Source of the DNA: Asticcacaulis sp. MM231
GTDB taxonomy: Bacteria; Pseudomonadota; Alphaproteobacteria; Caulobacterales; Caulobacteraceae
Direction of reading: 5' to 3'
Length of the DNA: 64,000 nucleotides
Assembly (NCBI RefSeq): GCF_964186625.1
Contig: NZ_OZ075110.1
Span: 248,001 to 312,000 of the forward strand
Part shown: in pieces, positions 44,504-52,549 of the stretch
Numbering within the stretch: the first letter of the stretch is position 1
Layout of the letters: every line of letters starts with the position of its first letter
Program-made: the position numbers and the translations under genes
The notes under the pieces: generated by a model
The model's database searches: none
What the model was told of the DNA's origin: nothing
Seen by the model: only the letters and a program-made list of their open reading frames with translations

Positions 44504-46930
44504 ATGTTCAACCTTGCTGAATACCGCCGTACCGCCGCTCGTCTGCCCGACTACCTGCCCTGGGCGGCGCTCATTGGTGACGGCGTCGTCCTGAACAAGG
44601 ATGGTTCATTTCAGAGAACGGCAAAGTTTCGTGGGCCGGACCTCGACAGTTCCGTTAGATCTGAGCAGACCGCCGTCAGTCATCGCCTGAACAACGCCTT
44701 TAAACGTCTCGGCGACGGCTGGAGCGTCTTCATCGAAGCGCAGCGCCTGGCATCTAACTCGTATCCTTCAAACCTCTTTCCCGATGCGGCGTCAGCCCTG
44801 ATCGACGCAGAGCGACAAGCCGATTTTGAGGAACGATCGTCTCACTTCGAGTCCGCCTATTTCCTAACCCTCAGCTTCATGCCGGCGGAAGATATCGCGG
44901 CCAAGGGCGAAACCTGGCTGTTCGAAGGCGGCCAACCGGGCACTGTGAACGCAAAGGCGCTGGTCGATGCCTTCTTGGACACTACCGATCGGCTGCTAAA
45001 ACTCCTCATCGGCATCATGCCTGAATGTCATTGGCTCAGCGACGCTGACACCCTGACCTACCTGCATTCCACGGTGTCCACCAAATCCCAACGGGTTCGT
45101 GTCCCGGAGACACCGATGTATCTCGACGCTCTGCTGGCGGATCAGCCCCTGGCCGGCGGCCTGGCGCCAATCTTGGGAGCATCGCACCTCCGCATCCTTA
45201 CTCTCAACGGCTTCCCCACGGCGACCGTCCCCGGAATTTTGGACGACTTGAACCGTTTGGCCTTTCCCTATCGCTGGTGCACGCGCGCCCTGCTCATGGA
45301 CAAGACCAAAGCCAACCAGGTCCTGACACGTATTCGCCGTCAATGGTTCGCCAAACGCAAGACCATTGGCGCCATCCTTAAGGAAGTCATGACCAACGAG
45401 ACCTCGGTCCTGGTCGATAACGACGCTTCCAACAAGGCCGTCGACGCGGATATCGCCTTGCAGGAACTGGGGGCCGACTATGCCGGCCTCGCCTATGTCA
45501 CCGCCACGGTAGTGGTCTGGGACAACGACGCCCGGGTCGCCGATGAGAAACTACGCCTCATCGACAAGATCATCCAGTCCCGCGACTTCACCTGTATCAC
45601 CGAAACCCTGAACGCTGTCGACGCCTGGCTGGGCACGCTCCCAGGACATCTCTACGCCAATGCACGTCAAAGCCCCCTCTCCACGCTAAATTTGGCCCAT
45701 ATGATGCCCGCCTCAGCCATATGGGCCGGTCCGGAACGCGACGAGCACCTCCAGTCCGCCCCCTTGCTGTACGGCAAGGCCGACGGCTCCACCCCGTTCC
45801 GGCTCTGCCTGCACGTGGGCGACGTCGGCCACGCCATGGTCATCGGCCCGACCGGCGCTGGCAAGTCTGTCCTTTTGGCGCTCATGGCCCTGCAATTCCG
45901 GCGGTATAAGCAGTCACAGATCTTTGCCTTCGACTTCGGGGCTTCGTTGCGGGCCGCCTGTCTCGCCATGAACGGCGACTGGCATGCGCTTGGGTCTGGC
46001 GATCCCGGTGATATCTATCTGCAACCCTTGGCCAGGATAGATCAAGCCGACGAAAAGGCGTGGGCCGCAGATTGGCTGGGCGCTATTCTCCAGCGCGACG
46101 GCTTGGTTGTCACGCCGGATGTCAAGGCCCTCATTTGGTCAGCGCTCAGTTCTCTGGCGTCGGCCCCGGTTGAGGAACGGACACTCACGGGACTATCGGT
46201 CCTCCTGCAATCTCAGACGTTAAAACAAGCACTTGCTCCCTATTGTATGGGGGGCGGCACTGGCGCAGGCCTCGATGGCGAGCGCGAAAGCCTGCGCTTC
46301 AACGCGATACAGGTATTCGAGACGCAAGGACTCATCGGCACGCCGGCTGCGGCGCCAACCTTAAGCTACCTGTTTCACCGCATTTCGGATCGGCTCGACG
46401 GCCGTCCAACCCTGATCATCATCGATGAAGGCTGGCTGGCGCTCGACGATCCCGCGTTCGCCGCCCAGCTCAAGGCATGGCTCAAGACGCTCCGCAAGGC
46501 CAATGCCAGCGTCGTCTTTGCCACGCAAAGTCTCGCCGACGTCGAGGATAGTGCCATCGCGCCCGCCCTGATCGAGAGTTGCCCGACCCGCCTATTTCTC
46601 CCCAATCCCGCCGCAGCGGAGCCCCAGATAGACGCCATCTACCGACGGTTCGGCCTGAATGATCGGCAAGTCCAATTGATCAGCCGGGCCATTCCGAAGC
46701 GCGACTATTACCTCCAGTCGCCCTTGGGCAATCGCCAGTTCGAACTGGGTCTGGGTGATATCGCCCTGGCGCTGTGCGCCACCTCATCGAAATCTCTACA
46801 AAAAGCAATCGATCAGGTGTCGGCCGACTATCCGGGCGAAGCCTTCCTGGCAGCCTGGCTCGAACATTCAGGCCTCCATTGGGCCGCTGACCTCATACCG
46901 ACCCTCACCAATCTGGAGACACAGCCATGA
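44504..46930 (+). CDS. trbE: Conjugal transfer ATPase TrbE (VirB4 family)
   Basis: 808 residues. N-terminal CagE/TrbE/VirB4 domain, then the P-loop ATPase with Walker A VIGPTGAGKSVLLAL at about residue 446 and Walker B TLIIIDEGWLAL at about 635, followed by RKANASVVFATQSLADVED. The largest motor of the type IV secretion system, at the inner membrane. Its length is normal for the family and no motif is damaged. The stop overlaps the trbJ ATG (ATGA). Confidence 0.95.
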   Translation: MFNLAEYRRTAARLPDYLPWAALIGDGVVLNKDGSFQRTAKFRGPDLDSSVRSEQTAVSHRLNNAFKRLGDGWSVFIEAQRLASNSYPSNLFPDAASALIDAERQADFEERSSHFESAYFLTLSFMPAEDIAAKGETWLFEGGQPGTVNAKALVDAFLDTTDRLLKLLIGIMPECHWLSDADTLTYLHSTVSTKSQRVRVPETPMYLDALLADQPLAGGLAPILGASHLRILTLNGFPTATVPGILDDLNRLAFPYRWCTRALLMDKTKANQVLTRIRRQWFAKRKTIGAILKEVMTNETSVLVDNDASNKAVDADIALQELGADYAGLAYVTATVVVWDNDARVADEKLRLIDKIIQSRDFTCITETLNAVDAWLGTLPGHLYANARQSPLSTLNLAHMMPASAIWAGPERDEHLQSAPLLYGKADGSTPFRLCLHVGDVGHAMVIGPTGAGKSVLLALMALQFRRYKQSQIFAFDFGASLRAACLAMNGDWHALGSGDPGDIYLQPLARIDQADEKAWAADWLGAILQRDGLVVTPDVKALIWSALSSLASAPVEERTLTGLSVLLQSQTLKQALAPYCMGGGTGAGLDGERESLRFNAIQVFETQGLIGTPAAAPTLSYLFHRISDRLDGRPTLIIIDEGWLALDDPAFAAQLKAWLKTLRKANASVVFATQSLADVEDSAIAPALIESCPTRLFLPNPAAAEPQIDAIYRRFGLNDRQVQLISRAIPKRDYYLQSPLGNRQFELGLGDIALALCATSSKSLQKAIDQVSADYPGEAFLAAWLEHSGLHWAADLIPTLTNLETQP

Positions 46931-47676
46931 CGCACGCTTTGAACCGCCGGTCCCTTTTGTCCGTGATGAGTGGGTTGGGTGCGACGGCTGCCTTGGGCCG
47001 CCCCGCAACGGCGCAAGTGCTTGTCTACGACCCCACCAACTATGCTCAGAACATCCTACAGGCGACGCGTGCCCTCCAGACCGTCAATAATCAGATCATG
47101 TCGCTTCAGAACGAAGCGCAAAGCCTGATCAACCAGGCCCGCAACCTGACAGCATTGCCCATATCGGTTCTGGCCGACCTGCAGCAAACCATCAATAACA
47201 CCCGCCAACTGATTGGCCAGGCGCAGCACATCGCCTATGACGTTAGCCGTATCGATCACGCATTCCAGTCGCTGTACGGCAGCGTCTCGCTCACGGCGTC
47301 CGATACGGCCATGGTGACCGATGCCCGTACCCGTTGGCAGAATACCGTCGGTGCCCTGCAGGACGCGCTGCGCACCCAGGCCACCGTCGTCGGCAATATC
47401 GGCGCCACTCAGGACCAGATGACCGCCCTGGTCAATGCCAGCCAGTCCGCCACCGGAGCCTTGGGTGTTGCCCAAGCGGGCAACCAACTCCTGGCCCTTC
47501 AGTCCCACCAATTGATGGATTTGATAGCGCTCTTGGCCGCCCATGGCCGTGCGGCAGCCCTGAAAGACGCCGAATCCTCTGCGGCGGTCGAACAGGCGCG
47601 CGAGCAGCGCAGGCGCTTCCTGACCGCCAAGTCTGGCTACCAGCCCGGCAACGCTCAAATGTTCTACGGGGACTGA
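46927..47676 (+). CDS. trbJ: Conjugal transfer protein TrbJ (VirB5-like)
   Basis: 249 residues with a signal peptide (RRSLLSVMSGLGATAALG, cleaved near ATA) and then YDPTNYAQNILQATRALQTV, the characteristic TrbJ start. The rest is helical and coiled-coil (ALQTVNNQIMSLQNEAQSL). Periplasmic minor pilus component acting in mating-pair contact. Fused to the operon by a four-base overlap with trbE. Confidence 0.93.
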   Translation: MTHALNRRSLLSVMSGLGATAALGRPATAQVLVYDPTNYAQNILQATRALQTVNNQIMSLQNEAQSLINQARNLTALPISVLADLQQTINNTRQLIGQAQHIAYDVSRIDHAFQSLYGSVSLTASDTAMVTDARTRWQNTVGALQDALRTQATVVGNIGATQDQMTALVNASQSATGALGVAQAGNQLLALQSHQLMDLIALLAAHGRAAALKDAESSAAVEQAREQRRRFLTAKSGYQPGNAQMFYGD

Positions 47677-47679
47677 TCC

Positions 47680-47934
47680 ATGGACCACGCCCGGGCCCCA
47701 CGGCTGACGATCATGGCGCTGTCCGCGCGTCCGGTGACCTGCGGGTTCGGCAGGGCCGGACCGAAGACCGACACGTGTCCTCCCGAAACCCATCCGCTGG
47801 CATCTGCAGGCGTTGATGCGTCGAGCGCTGGGCTGCAACTCTGTCAGGTGCGGCGGGAACCCGAAGAAGCCTGCCGGCGTCTCTGGGCAGACAACCATCG
47901 CCGCTTCCTTAACCCTTCCTCCTATAGCGGATAA
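47680..47934 (+). CDS. trbK: Putative entry-exclusion protein TrbK-like
   Basis: 84 residues in the usual trbK slot between trbJ and trbL. The C-terminal segment LQLCQVRREPEEACRRLWAD followed by NHRRFL matches the alphaproteobacterial TrbK-alt tail (two Cys and W-x-x-N-R-R-F). The N-terminus is less typical: it lacks the clear hydrophobic signal-anchor usually seen and reads as Arg/Gly/Pro-rich instead, so an indel may have changed the first ~40 residues. Function: prevents redundant conjugation between donor cells. Confidence 0.68.
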   Translation: MDHARAPRLTIMALSARPVTCGFGRAGPKTDTCPPETHPLASAGVDASSAGLQLCQVRREPEEACRRLWADNHRRFLNPSSYSG

Positions 47935-47939
47935 CCGTC

Positions 47940-49298
47940 ATGCCCACCAACACCGGCGTCATCGACCGCTTCCTAGAAGTCTTCACCCGTTATATCGACA
48001 GCGGGTTTGGGCTGGTGCACGGCGACGTCGCTTTCATCGCCTCAACACTGATCGTCATCGATGTCACCCTGGCAGCGCTATATTGGACGTTTGACGGCGC
48101 CGGCGAAAACGAGATTATCGCCCGCCTAGTAAAGAAAACCCTGTTTGTCGGCGCGTTTGCCTATCTGATCGGCAACTGGAACAGTCTCGCAGCCATCGTC
48201 TTCAACAGTTTCGCCGGTTTGGGACTTGAAGCTTCGGGTAGCGGCTTCAGTATGTCCGACCTGATGCGTCCGGGCAAACTGGCACAAACCGGGCTGGATG
48301 CTGGCGCCCCACTGCTTCAGGCAACCTCCGACCTGATGAGCAATCCGGCCGTCTTCAACAACCTCCTCCAGATCGTCTGCCTCCTTCTCGCCTGGATCAT
48401 GGTCGTGCTCGCCTTCTTCATCCTCGCCATCCAGATGTTCGTAACCCTTATCGAGTTCAAGTTAACGACTCTTGCGGGATTTGTCCTCATCCCCTTCGGT
48501 CTGTTCGGCAAGAGCGCCTTCATGGCGGAGCGAGTCTTGGGCAATGTCGTTTCGTCAGGCATCAAGGTCCTGGTCCTGGCTGTTATTGTCGGCATCGGTT
48601 CGACCCTCTTCGCCAGCTTCGTTGAGACCAGCTCAAGCACTGCGCCGACGATCGAAGAGGCGATGTCGACCGTATTGGCCGCGCTGACCCTGCTGGGTCT
48701 CGGTATTTTCGGACCCGGCATGGCCAACGGCCTGGTATCCGGCGGCCCGCAGCTGGGAGCTGGCGCCGCTATCGGCGCAGGCCTGGCAGCAGGCGGGACA
48801 CTTCTGGCGGGCGGCGCGATCCTGGGCATGGCAGGACGCGGCGCCACGGCGCTCGCAGCCGGCGGCGGGGCCGTAGCCAACGGCACAGCGGCTTTGGTCG
48901 GCGGCGCTTCTTCCGCCTATTCGGTTGGTGCCATGGGCAAGTCAGGCGCCTCCGCTGTCGCCGGCGGCGTGGGTAATGTCGCCAAGGCGGCGGCCGCATC
49001 AGCGGCATCGCCCCTGAAACGAGCGGCAGAGGCGGCCCGTTCCAGCCTTAGGTCGAGCTTTCAGTCGGGCGCGCGGCAGGCATTTGCCGCGACCGGTGGC
49101 GGATCGACCCAAGGCCCCCGCGTCAACGGCCTGTCACCGGCAAACGGGGTTACGCCATCAAATGACCCGCCTGACTGGGCCAAACGCATGAAGCAATCCC
49201 AGACTCTCCATCATGGCGCCAATACGGTGACCCAGGCGGTGCGGTCCGGTGACTCCCACGGCGGCGGGCATGCCGTCAGTCTCAAGGAGGGTGAGTAA
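47940..49298 (+). CDS. trbL: Conjugal transfer membrane protein TrbL (VirB6 family)
   Basis: 452 residues with an N-terminal VIDRFLEVFTRYIDSGFGLV signature and five to six membrane helices up to residue ~260. A long Gly/Ala-rich then Ser/Pro-rich hydrophilic tail ends near HGGGHAVSLKEGE. This is the VirB6/TrbL polytopic channel component. Its stop overlaps the trbF ATG (TAATG). Confidence 0.94.
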   Translation: MPTNTGVIDRFLEVFTRYIDSGFGLVHGDVAFIASTLIVIDVTLAALYWTFDGAGENEIIARLVKKTLFVGAFAYLIGNWNSLAAIVFNSFAGLGLEASGSGFSMSDLMRPGKLAQTGLDAGAPLLQATSDLMSNPAVFNNLLQIVCLLLAWIMVVLAFFILAIQMFVTLIEFKLTTLAGFVLIPFGLFGKSAFMAERVLGNVVSSGIKVLVLAVIVGIGSTLFASFVETSSSTAPTIEEAMSTVLAALTLLGLGIFGPGMANGLVSGGPQLGAGAAIGAGLAAGGTLLAGGAILGMAGRGATALAAGGGAVANGTAALVGGASSAYSVGAMGKSGASAVAGGVGNVAKAAAASAASPLKRAAEAARSSLRSSFQSGARQAFAATGGGSTQGPRVNGLSPANGVTPSNDPPDWAKRMKQSQTLHHGANTVTQAVRSGDSHGGGHAVSLKEGE

Positions 49299-49981
49299 TG
49301 TTCAAACGCGCCTCTAACCACTACGGCCATGCCAGCGAGCCGGATACACCAGGCCAACGCGCGGCCAGGGTCTGGGATGATCGCATCGGATCTGCCCGCG
49401 TCCAGGCGAGAAACTGGCGGCTGATGGCCTTCGGCAGCCTGGTCTTGAGCGCAGGCCTGGCGACCGCCCTGACCTGGCAATCGACCCGCGGCACGATTGT
49501 GCCCTGGGTCGTGCAGGTAGACGCGGTCGGTCAGACCCAGACGGTCGCCCCGGCCAAGGTCGATTACAAGCCAACCGATCCGCAAATCGCCTATCAGCTC
49601 AGCACCTTCATCAGCGATGTGCGGTCGATCTCGGCGGACCCCGTCATCGTCCGCCAGAACTGGCTGCACGCCTATAACTTTATGTCGGACAAGGGCGCGC
49701 AGGCTTTGAACGGCTACGCCCAGACCAACGACCCTTTCGCCCGCGTGGGTACAGAACAGGTGGCCGTCGATGTCACCAGCGTGATCCGGGCGTCTTCGAA
49801 TTCCTTCCGCGTCACCTGGACCGAGCGCACCTATGCCAACGGTCAATTGGTGTCAACGGCCCGTTGGTCGGCCATTCTCACCACGATCATCGATCCGCCT
49901 CGGGATCCTGAGCGCCTGCGCAAGAACCCGTTGGGCGTTTATATAACCGCTCTGGACTGGGCCAAGGAGGTGTCGTTATGA
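49298..49981 (+). CDS. trbF: Conjugal transfer protein TrbF (VirB8-like)
   Basis: 227 residues with one N-terminal membrane helix (LMAFGSLVLSAGLATALTW) and a periplasmic VirB8-type domain beginning GTIVPWVVQVDAVGQ. RVTWTERTYANGQLV and the ILTTIIDPPRDPERLRKNPL tail are typical of TrbF. A bitopic inner-membrane nucleation factor. It overlaps trbG by four bases. Confidence 0.94.
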   Translation: MFKRASNHYGHASEPDTPGQRAARVWDDRIGSARVQARNWRLMAFGSLVLSAGLATALTWQSTRGTIVPWVVQVDAVGQTQTVAPAKVDYKPTDPQIAYQLSTFISDVRSISADPVIVRQNWLHAYNFMSDKGAQALNGYAQTNDPFARVGTEQVAVDVTSVIRASSNSFRVTWTERTYANGQLVSTARWSAILTTIIDPPRDPERLRKNPLGVYITALDWAKEVSL

Positions 49982-50853
49982 AAACCCTCATCACACTGTC
50001 ATCCTGCCTTCTGGTCGCCGCACCGCCGGTTTGCGAGGCCAAGCCGCGCCCCTATGTGGGACATAAGACTACCGCTGTTTCAAGCCCCGCCCCGCCGGCG
50101 TCCGAGGTCCGGGTGGCGATGGAGGCCGCCCGCGTCCGGCCAGCCGCCGAGGCCTTTGCCAACGCCAATCAGGTTTACGCCTACGCCGACAATGCCCTGT
50201 TCCAGGTCTATACCAGCGTCGGCAAGGTTACGGACATCGTTCTGCAACCGGGTGAGCGCCTCGTTGGCGCAGGCCCGGTCGCGGCCGGCGACACCGCGCG
50301 CTGGATCATCGGCGATACCGAAAGCGGGACAGGCGACCGTAAGCAGGTGCATATCCTCATTAAACCCACGCTTTCGACCCTGTCGACCAATCTGGTCGTC
50401 AATACCGATCGGCGCACCTACCATATCGAGCTGACCGCCTTACGAGACACCTATATGGCATGCGTCTCCTGGCGATACCCACAAGACGAGCTACTGGCGG
50501 TGCAGCGCCGAGCCGAGCGCATCGCCGTACAAGCCCCCCTCGTCGCGGGTATTGATCCCGAAGCACTCGAGTTCGGCTACCGGATCGATGGCGCCCGCGT
50601 CCCCTGGCGTCCCGTTCGCGCCTTTGACGACGGCCACAAAGTCTTTATTGAATTGCCGGCCGACATTGGTAAGACCGACCTGCCCCCTTTGTTCCTGGTG
50701 GGTGGCGACGGCAAGGCGGAGCTGGTCAACTATAGAATAGCGGGAAAATTCCTCATCGTGGATCGACTTTTTTCGGTCGCGGAGCTCAAACTCGGTGACC
50801 GCACGACGCAGAAAACGGTGCAAATCAAGCGTGTGGGGATAGCGAAGTCATGA
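49978..50853 (+). CDS. trbG: Conjugal transfer protein TrbG (VirB9 family)
   Basis: 291 residues with a signal peptide (LITLSSCLLVAAPPVCEA), the VirB9 N-terminal beta domain (YADNALFQVYTSVGKVTDIV, then LQPGERLV) and the C-terminal domain (FGYRIDGARVPWRPVRAFDD and GHKVFIELPADI). A periplasmic/outer-membrane core-complex component. Four-base overlap with trbI. Confidence 0.94.
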   Translation: MKTLITLSSCLLVAAPPVCEAKPRPYVGHKTTAVSSPAPPASEVRVAMEAARVRPAAEAFANANQVYAYADNALFQVYTSVGKVTDIVLQPGERLVGAGPVAAGDTARWIIGDTESGTGDRKQVHILIKPTLSTLSTNLVVNTDRRTYHIELTALRDTYMACVSWRYPQDELLAVQRRAERIAVQAPLVAGIDPEALEFGYRIDGARVPWRPVRAFDDGHKVFIELPADIGKTDLPPLFLVGGDGKAELVNYRIAGKFLIVDRLFSVAELKLGDRTTQKTVQIKRVGIAKS

Positions 50854-52067
50854 CCGATGAGACAGCCGTTCCAGAGATTCACACGCCCGACCTACGCTTG
50901 CGCACCGAACCTAAGACGGTTCTTCGCCTGTCAAGAAAGGTGTTAATCGGTGGCAGTCTCGTATTCGCCATGACCGGTGGCGGCATTTTGATGTTCGCCA
51001 TGCAGCCACAGCCGGCAACGCCCAAACCGGTAGAGGTGCAGCCTGGCGCCCAACGCCCGCAGGTGAGCGAAAAGCTATCTGGCTTACCATCGGACTATAC
51101 CGCCTACCCGGTGCTTGGACCGCCCCTGCCAGGCGACTTAGGGCGCCCCATCCTCTCGGCACAGGCGGCTGAGTTTGGCGGCTCCGTACCGCTTGACGCA
51201 GGCTTAAACCCGACAGCAACCTATCAAAACAACGCGTCAGCATCTCCAGCCGTTTCGGCGGTGGAACAGGCGAGGCAAACGGCGATAACCAGCCAGGTGT
51301 TTTTCGGAGGGCCGTCGCGCGGCGCAATGGCGCTGGCCGATGGCGCGTCGGCCGTGCCCGTTTCGATGACTGAGATCTTGGACGGACTCGGCGTGCCGGG
51401 ACTTACGGCCGCGTCCGAGCCACCTATGCCGACGAAGGACACCGACCTCAACCACGCTTCGGACCTTACGACCGTTAGCCATGAGCGCTTGCAGCGACCT
51501 GCATCCCCCTACCTGCTTCAAGCTGGCAGCGTCATTCCGGCCGCACTTATTACGGGCCTTCATTCTGACATCCCCGGCCAGGCCCTGGCACAGGTTACGC
51601 AAAACATCTTCGATACCCGAACCGGGACCTATTTGCTGATACCACAGGGCGCGCGCCTGATCGGGAAATACGACAGCGCAGTCGCCTTTGGACAAGACCG
51701 GTTGCTGCTTGTCTGGGAGCGTATAATCCTGCCCAATGGCGCTTCACTGGTATTGGACAAGGCGGGTACCGCGGATCCGCAGGGCCTGAACGGACTACAG
51801 GACCGCACCAACCTTCATTGGGGAGGCGTCATGCAGGCTTCAGCGGCCTCCACCGTGCTCAGCATCGGTGCAGCTAGCGGTAGCGCATCACGCGACAGTG
51901 ACCTGGTGCGAGCCCTCCGCTCGGGCGCGGCCGATAGCGTCTCACGCGTCGGTCAGGCGCTGGTCGAGCGACAACTGAATGTGTCGCCCTCGATCACGCT
52001 GCGTAACGGTCTCCCTCTGAGGGTCGTCCTCGCTCGCGACCTCGTTCTCGAACCCTATAAGGAATAG
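50850..52067 (+). CDS. trbI: Conjugal transfer protein TrbI (VirB10 family)
   Basis: 405 residues. A short cytoplasmic segment, one membrane helix (~32-52, VLIGGSLVFAMTGGGILMFA), a Pro-rich periplasmic linker and the VirB10 beta-barrel domain: LLQAGSVIPAALITGLHSDI, QNIFDTRTGTYLLIPQGARL and GAAD-type antenna residues near the end. Core-complex protein that spans both membranes and senses ATPase activity. Last canonical trb gene in the operon. Confidence 0.94.
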   Translation: MTDETAVPEIHTPDLRLRTEPKTVLRLSRKVLIGGSLVFAMTGGGILMFAMQPQPATPKPVEVQPGAQRPQVSEKLSGLPSDYTAYPVLGPPLPGDLGRPILSAQAAEFGGSVPLDAGLNPTATYQNNASASPAVSAVEQARQTAITSQVFFGGPSRGAMALADGASAVPVSMTEILDGLGVPGLTAASEPPMPTKDTDLNHASDLTTVSHERLQRPASPYLLQAGSVIPAALITGLHSDIPGQALAQVTQNIFDTRTGTYLLIPQGARLIGKYDSAVAFGQDRLLLVWERIILPNGASLVLDKAGTADPQGLNGLQDRTNLHWGGVMQASAASTVLSIGAASGSASRDSDLVRALRSGAADSVSRVGQALVERQLNVSPSITLRNGLPLRVVLARDLVLEPYKE

Positions 52068-52071
52068 GCCC

Positions 52072-52290
52072 ATGACAAAGTTGAAGTTAGGCCCACTGGC
52101 CGACGACAAACCGATAAAGATCTCCCTAGACCTCCCGGCCGATGTGCACAGGGACCTCGTCGCGTATGGAGACGCTTTGGCGAAGCAGACAGGGCAGCCC
52201 GTCGGAGACGCCACGCGCCTCATCGCCCCCATGCTGAGCCGTTTCATGGCTTCGGACCGCGGCTTCCGCGGCACGAAAGGGCAGGTTTAA
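52072..52290 (+). CDS. DUF2274 protein of trb operons
   Basis: 72 residues. KLKLGPLADDKPIKISLDLP, followed by A-VHRDL, a helix and PMLSRFMASDRGF, is the DUF2274 pattern found directly after trbI in proteobacterial integrative elements. It has a ribbon-helix-helix-like layout (a short strand, then two helices), so a DNA-binding role is plausible but unproven. Four bases after trbI and surely co-transcribed. Confidence 0.88.
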   Translation: MTKLKLGPLADDKPIKISLDLPADVHRDLVAYGDALAKQTGQPVGDATRLIAPMLSRFMASDRGFRGTKGQV

Positions 52291-52348
52291 TCTCGCGCAC
52301 CACCAAAGCCGCCTCCACAGTGTTGTCTTTGCCTCAGCCGTTCCGCCG

Positions 52349-52516
52349 ATGATGATGATGAAGCTGCCCAACCGTCCGGAGGGCCCGCCTGAGCACGAGT
52401 GGCCCGCCAAGATGACCTTGGACATCACAATCGATTCCGAGGCCTTCTATAGCAACGTCGTCAATAGGTTCTTGTCCCGGAACGCCTACGACTCAATTCA
52501 ACGGACGATTTTGTGA
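52349..52516 (+). CDS. Possible small acidic protein (55 aa or less)
   Basis: A frame with four consecutive ATG codons (52349, 52352, 52355, 52358) encodes a short product with the segments KLPNRPEGPPEHEWPAKMT and DSEAFYSNVVNRFLSRNAYD. No clear ribosome-binding site and no family known. It lies just downstream of the trb operon on the same strand and may be its last gene or a remnant. Confidence 0.3.
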   Translation: MMMMKLPNRPEGPPEHEWPAKMTLDITIDSEAFYSNVVNRFLSRNAYDSIQRTIL

Positions 52517-52549
52517 TCGCGGCCCTCCAGCCGTTCGTCGTCTGACATG

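Noticed and set aside
47056..47898. 280-residue minus-strand ORF across trbJ and trbK
   Set aside because: Lies opposite tightly overlapping trb genes; protein-like length comes from GC-rich codon bias.
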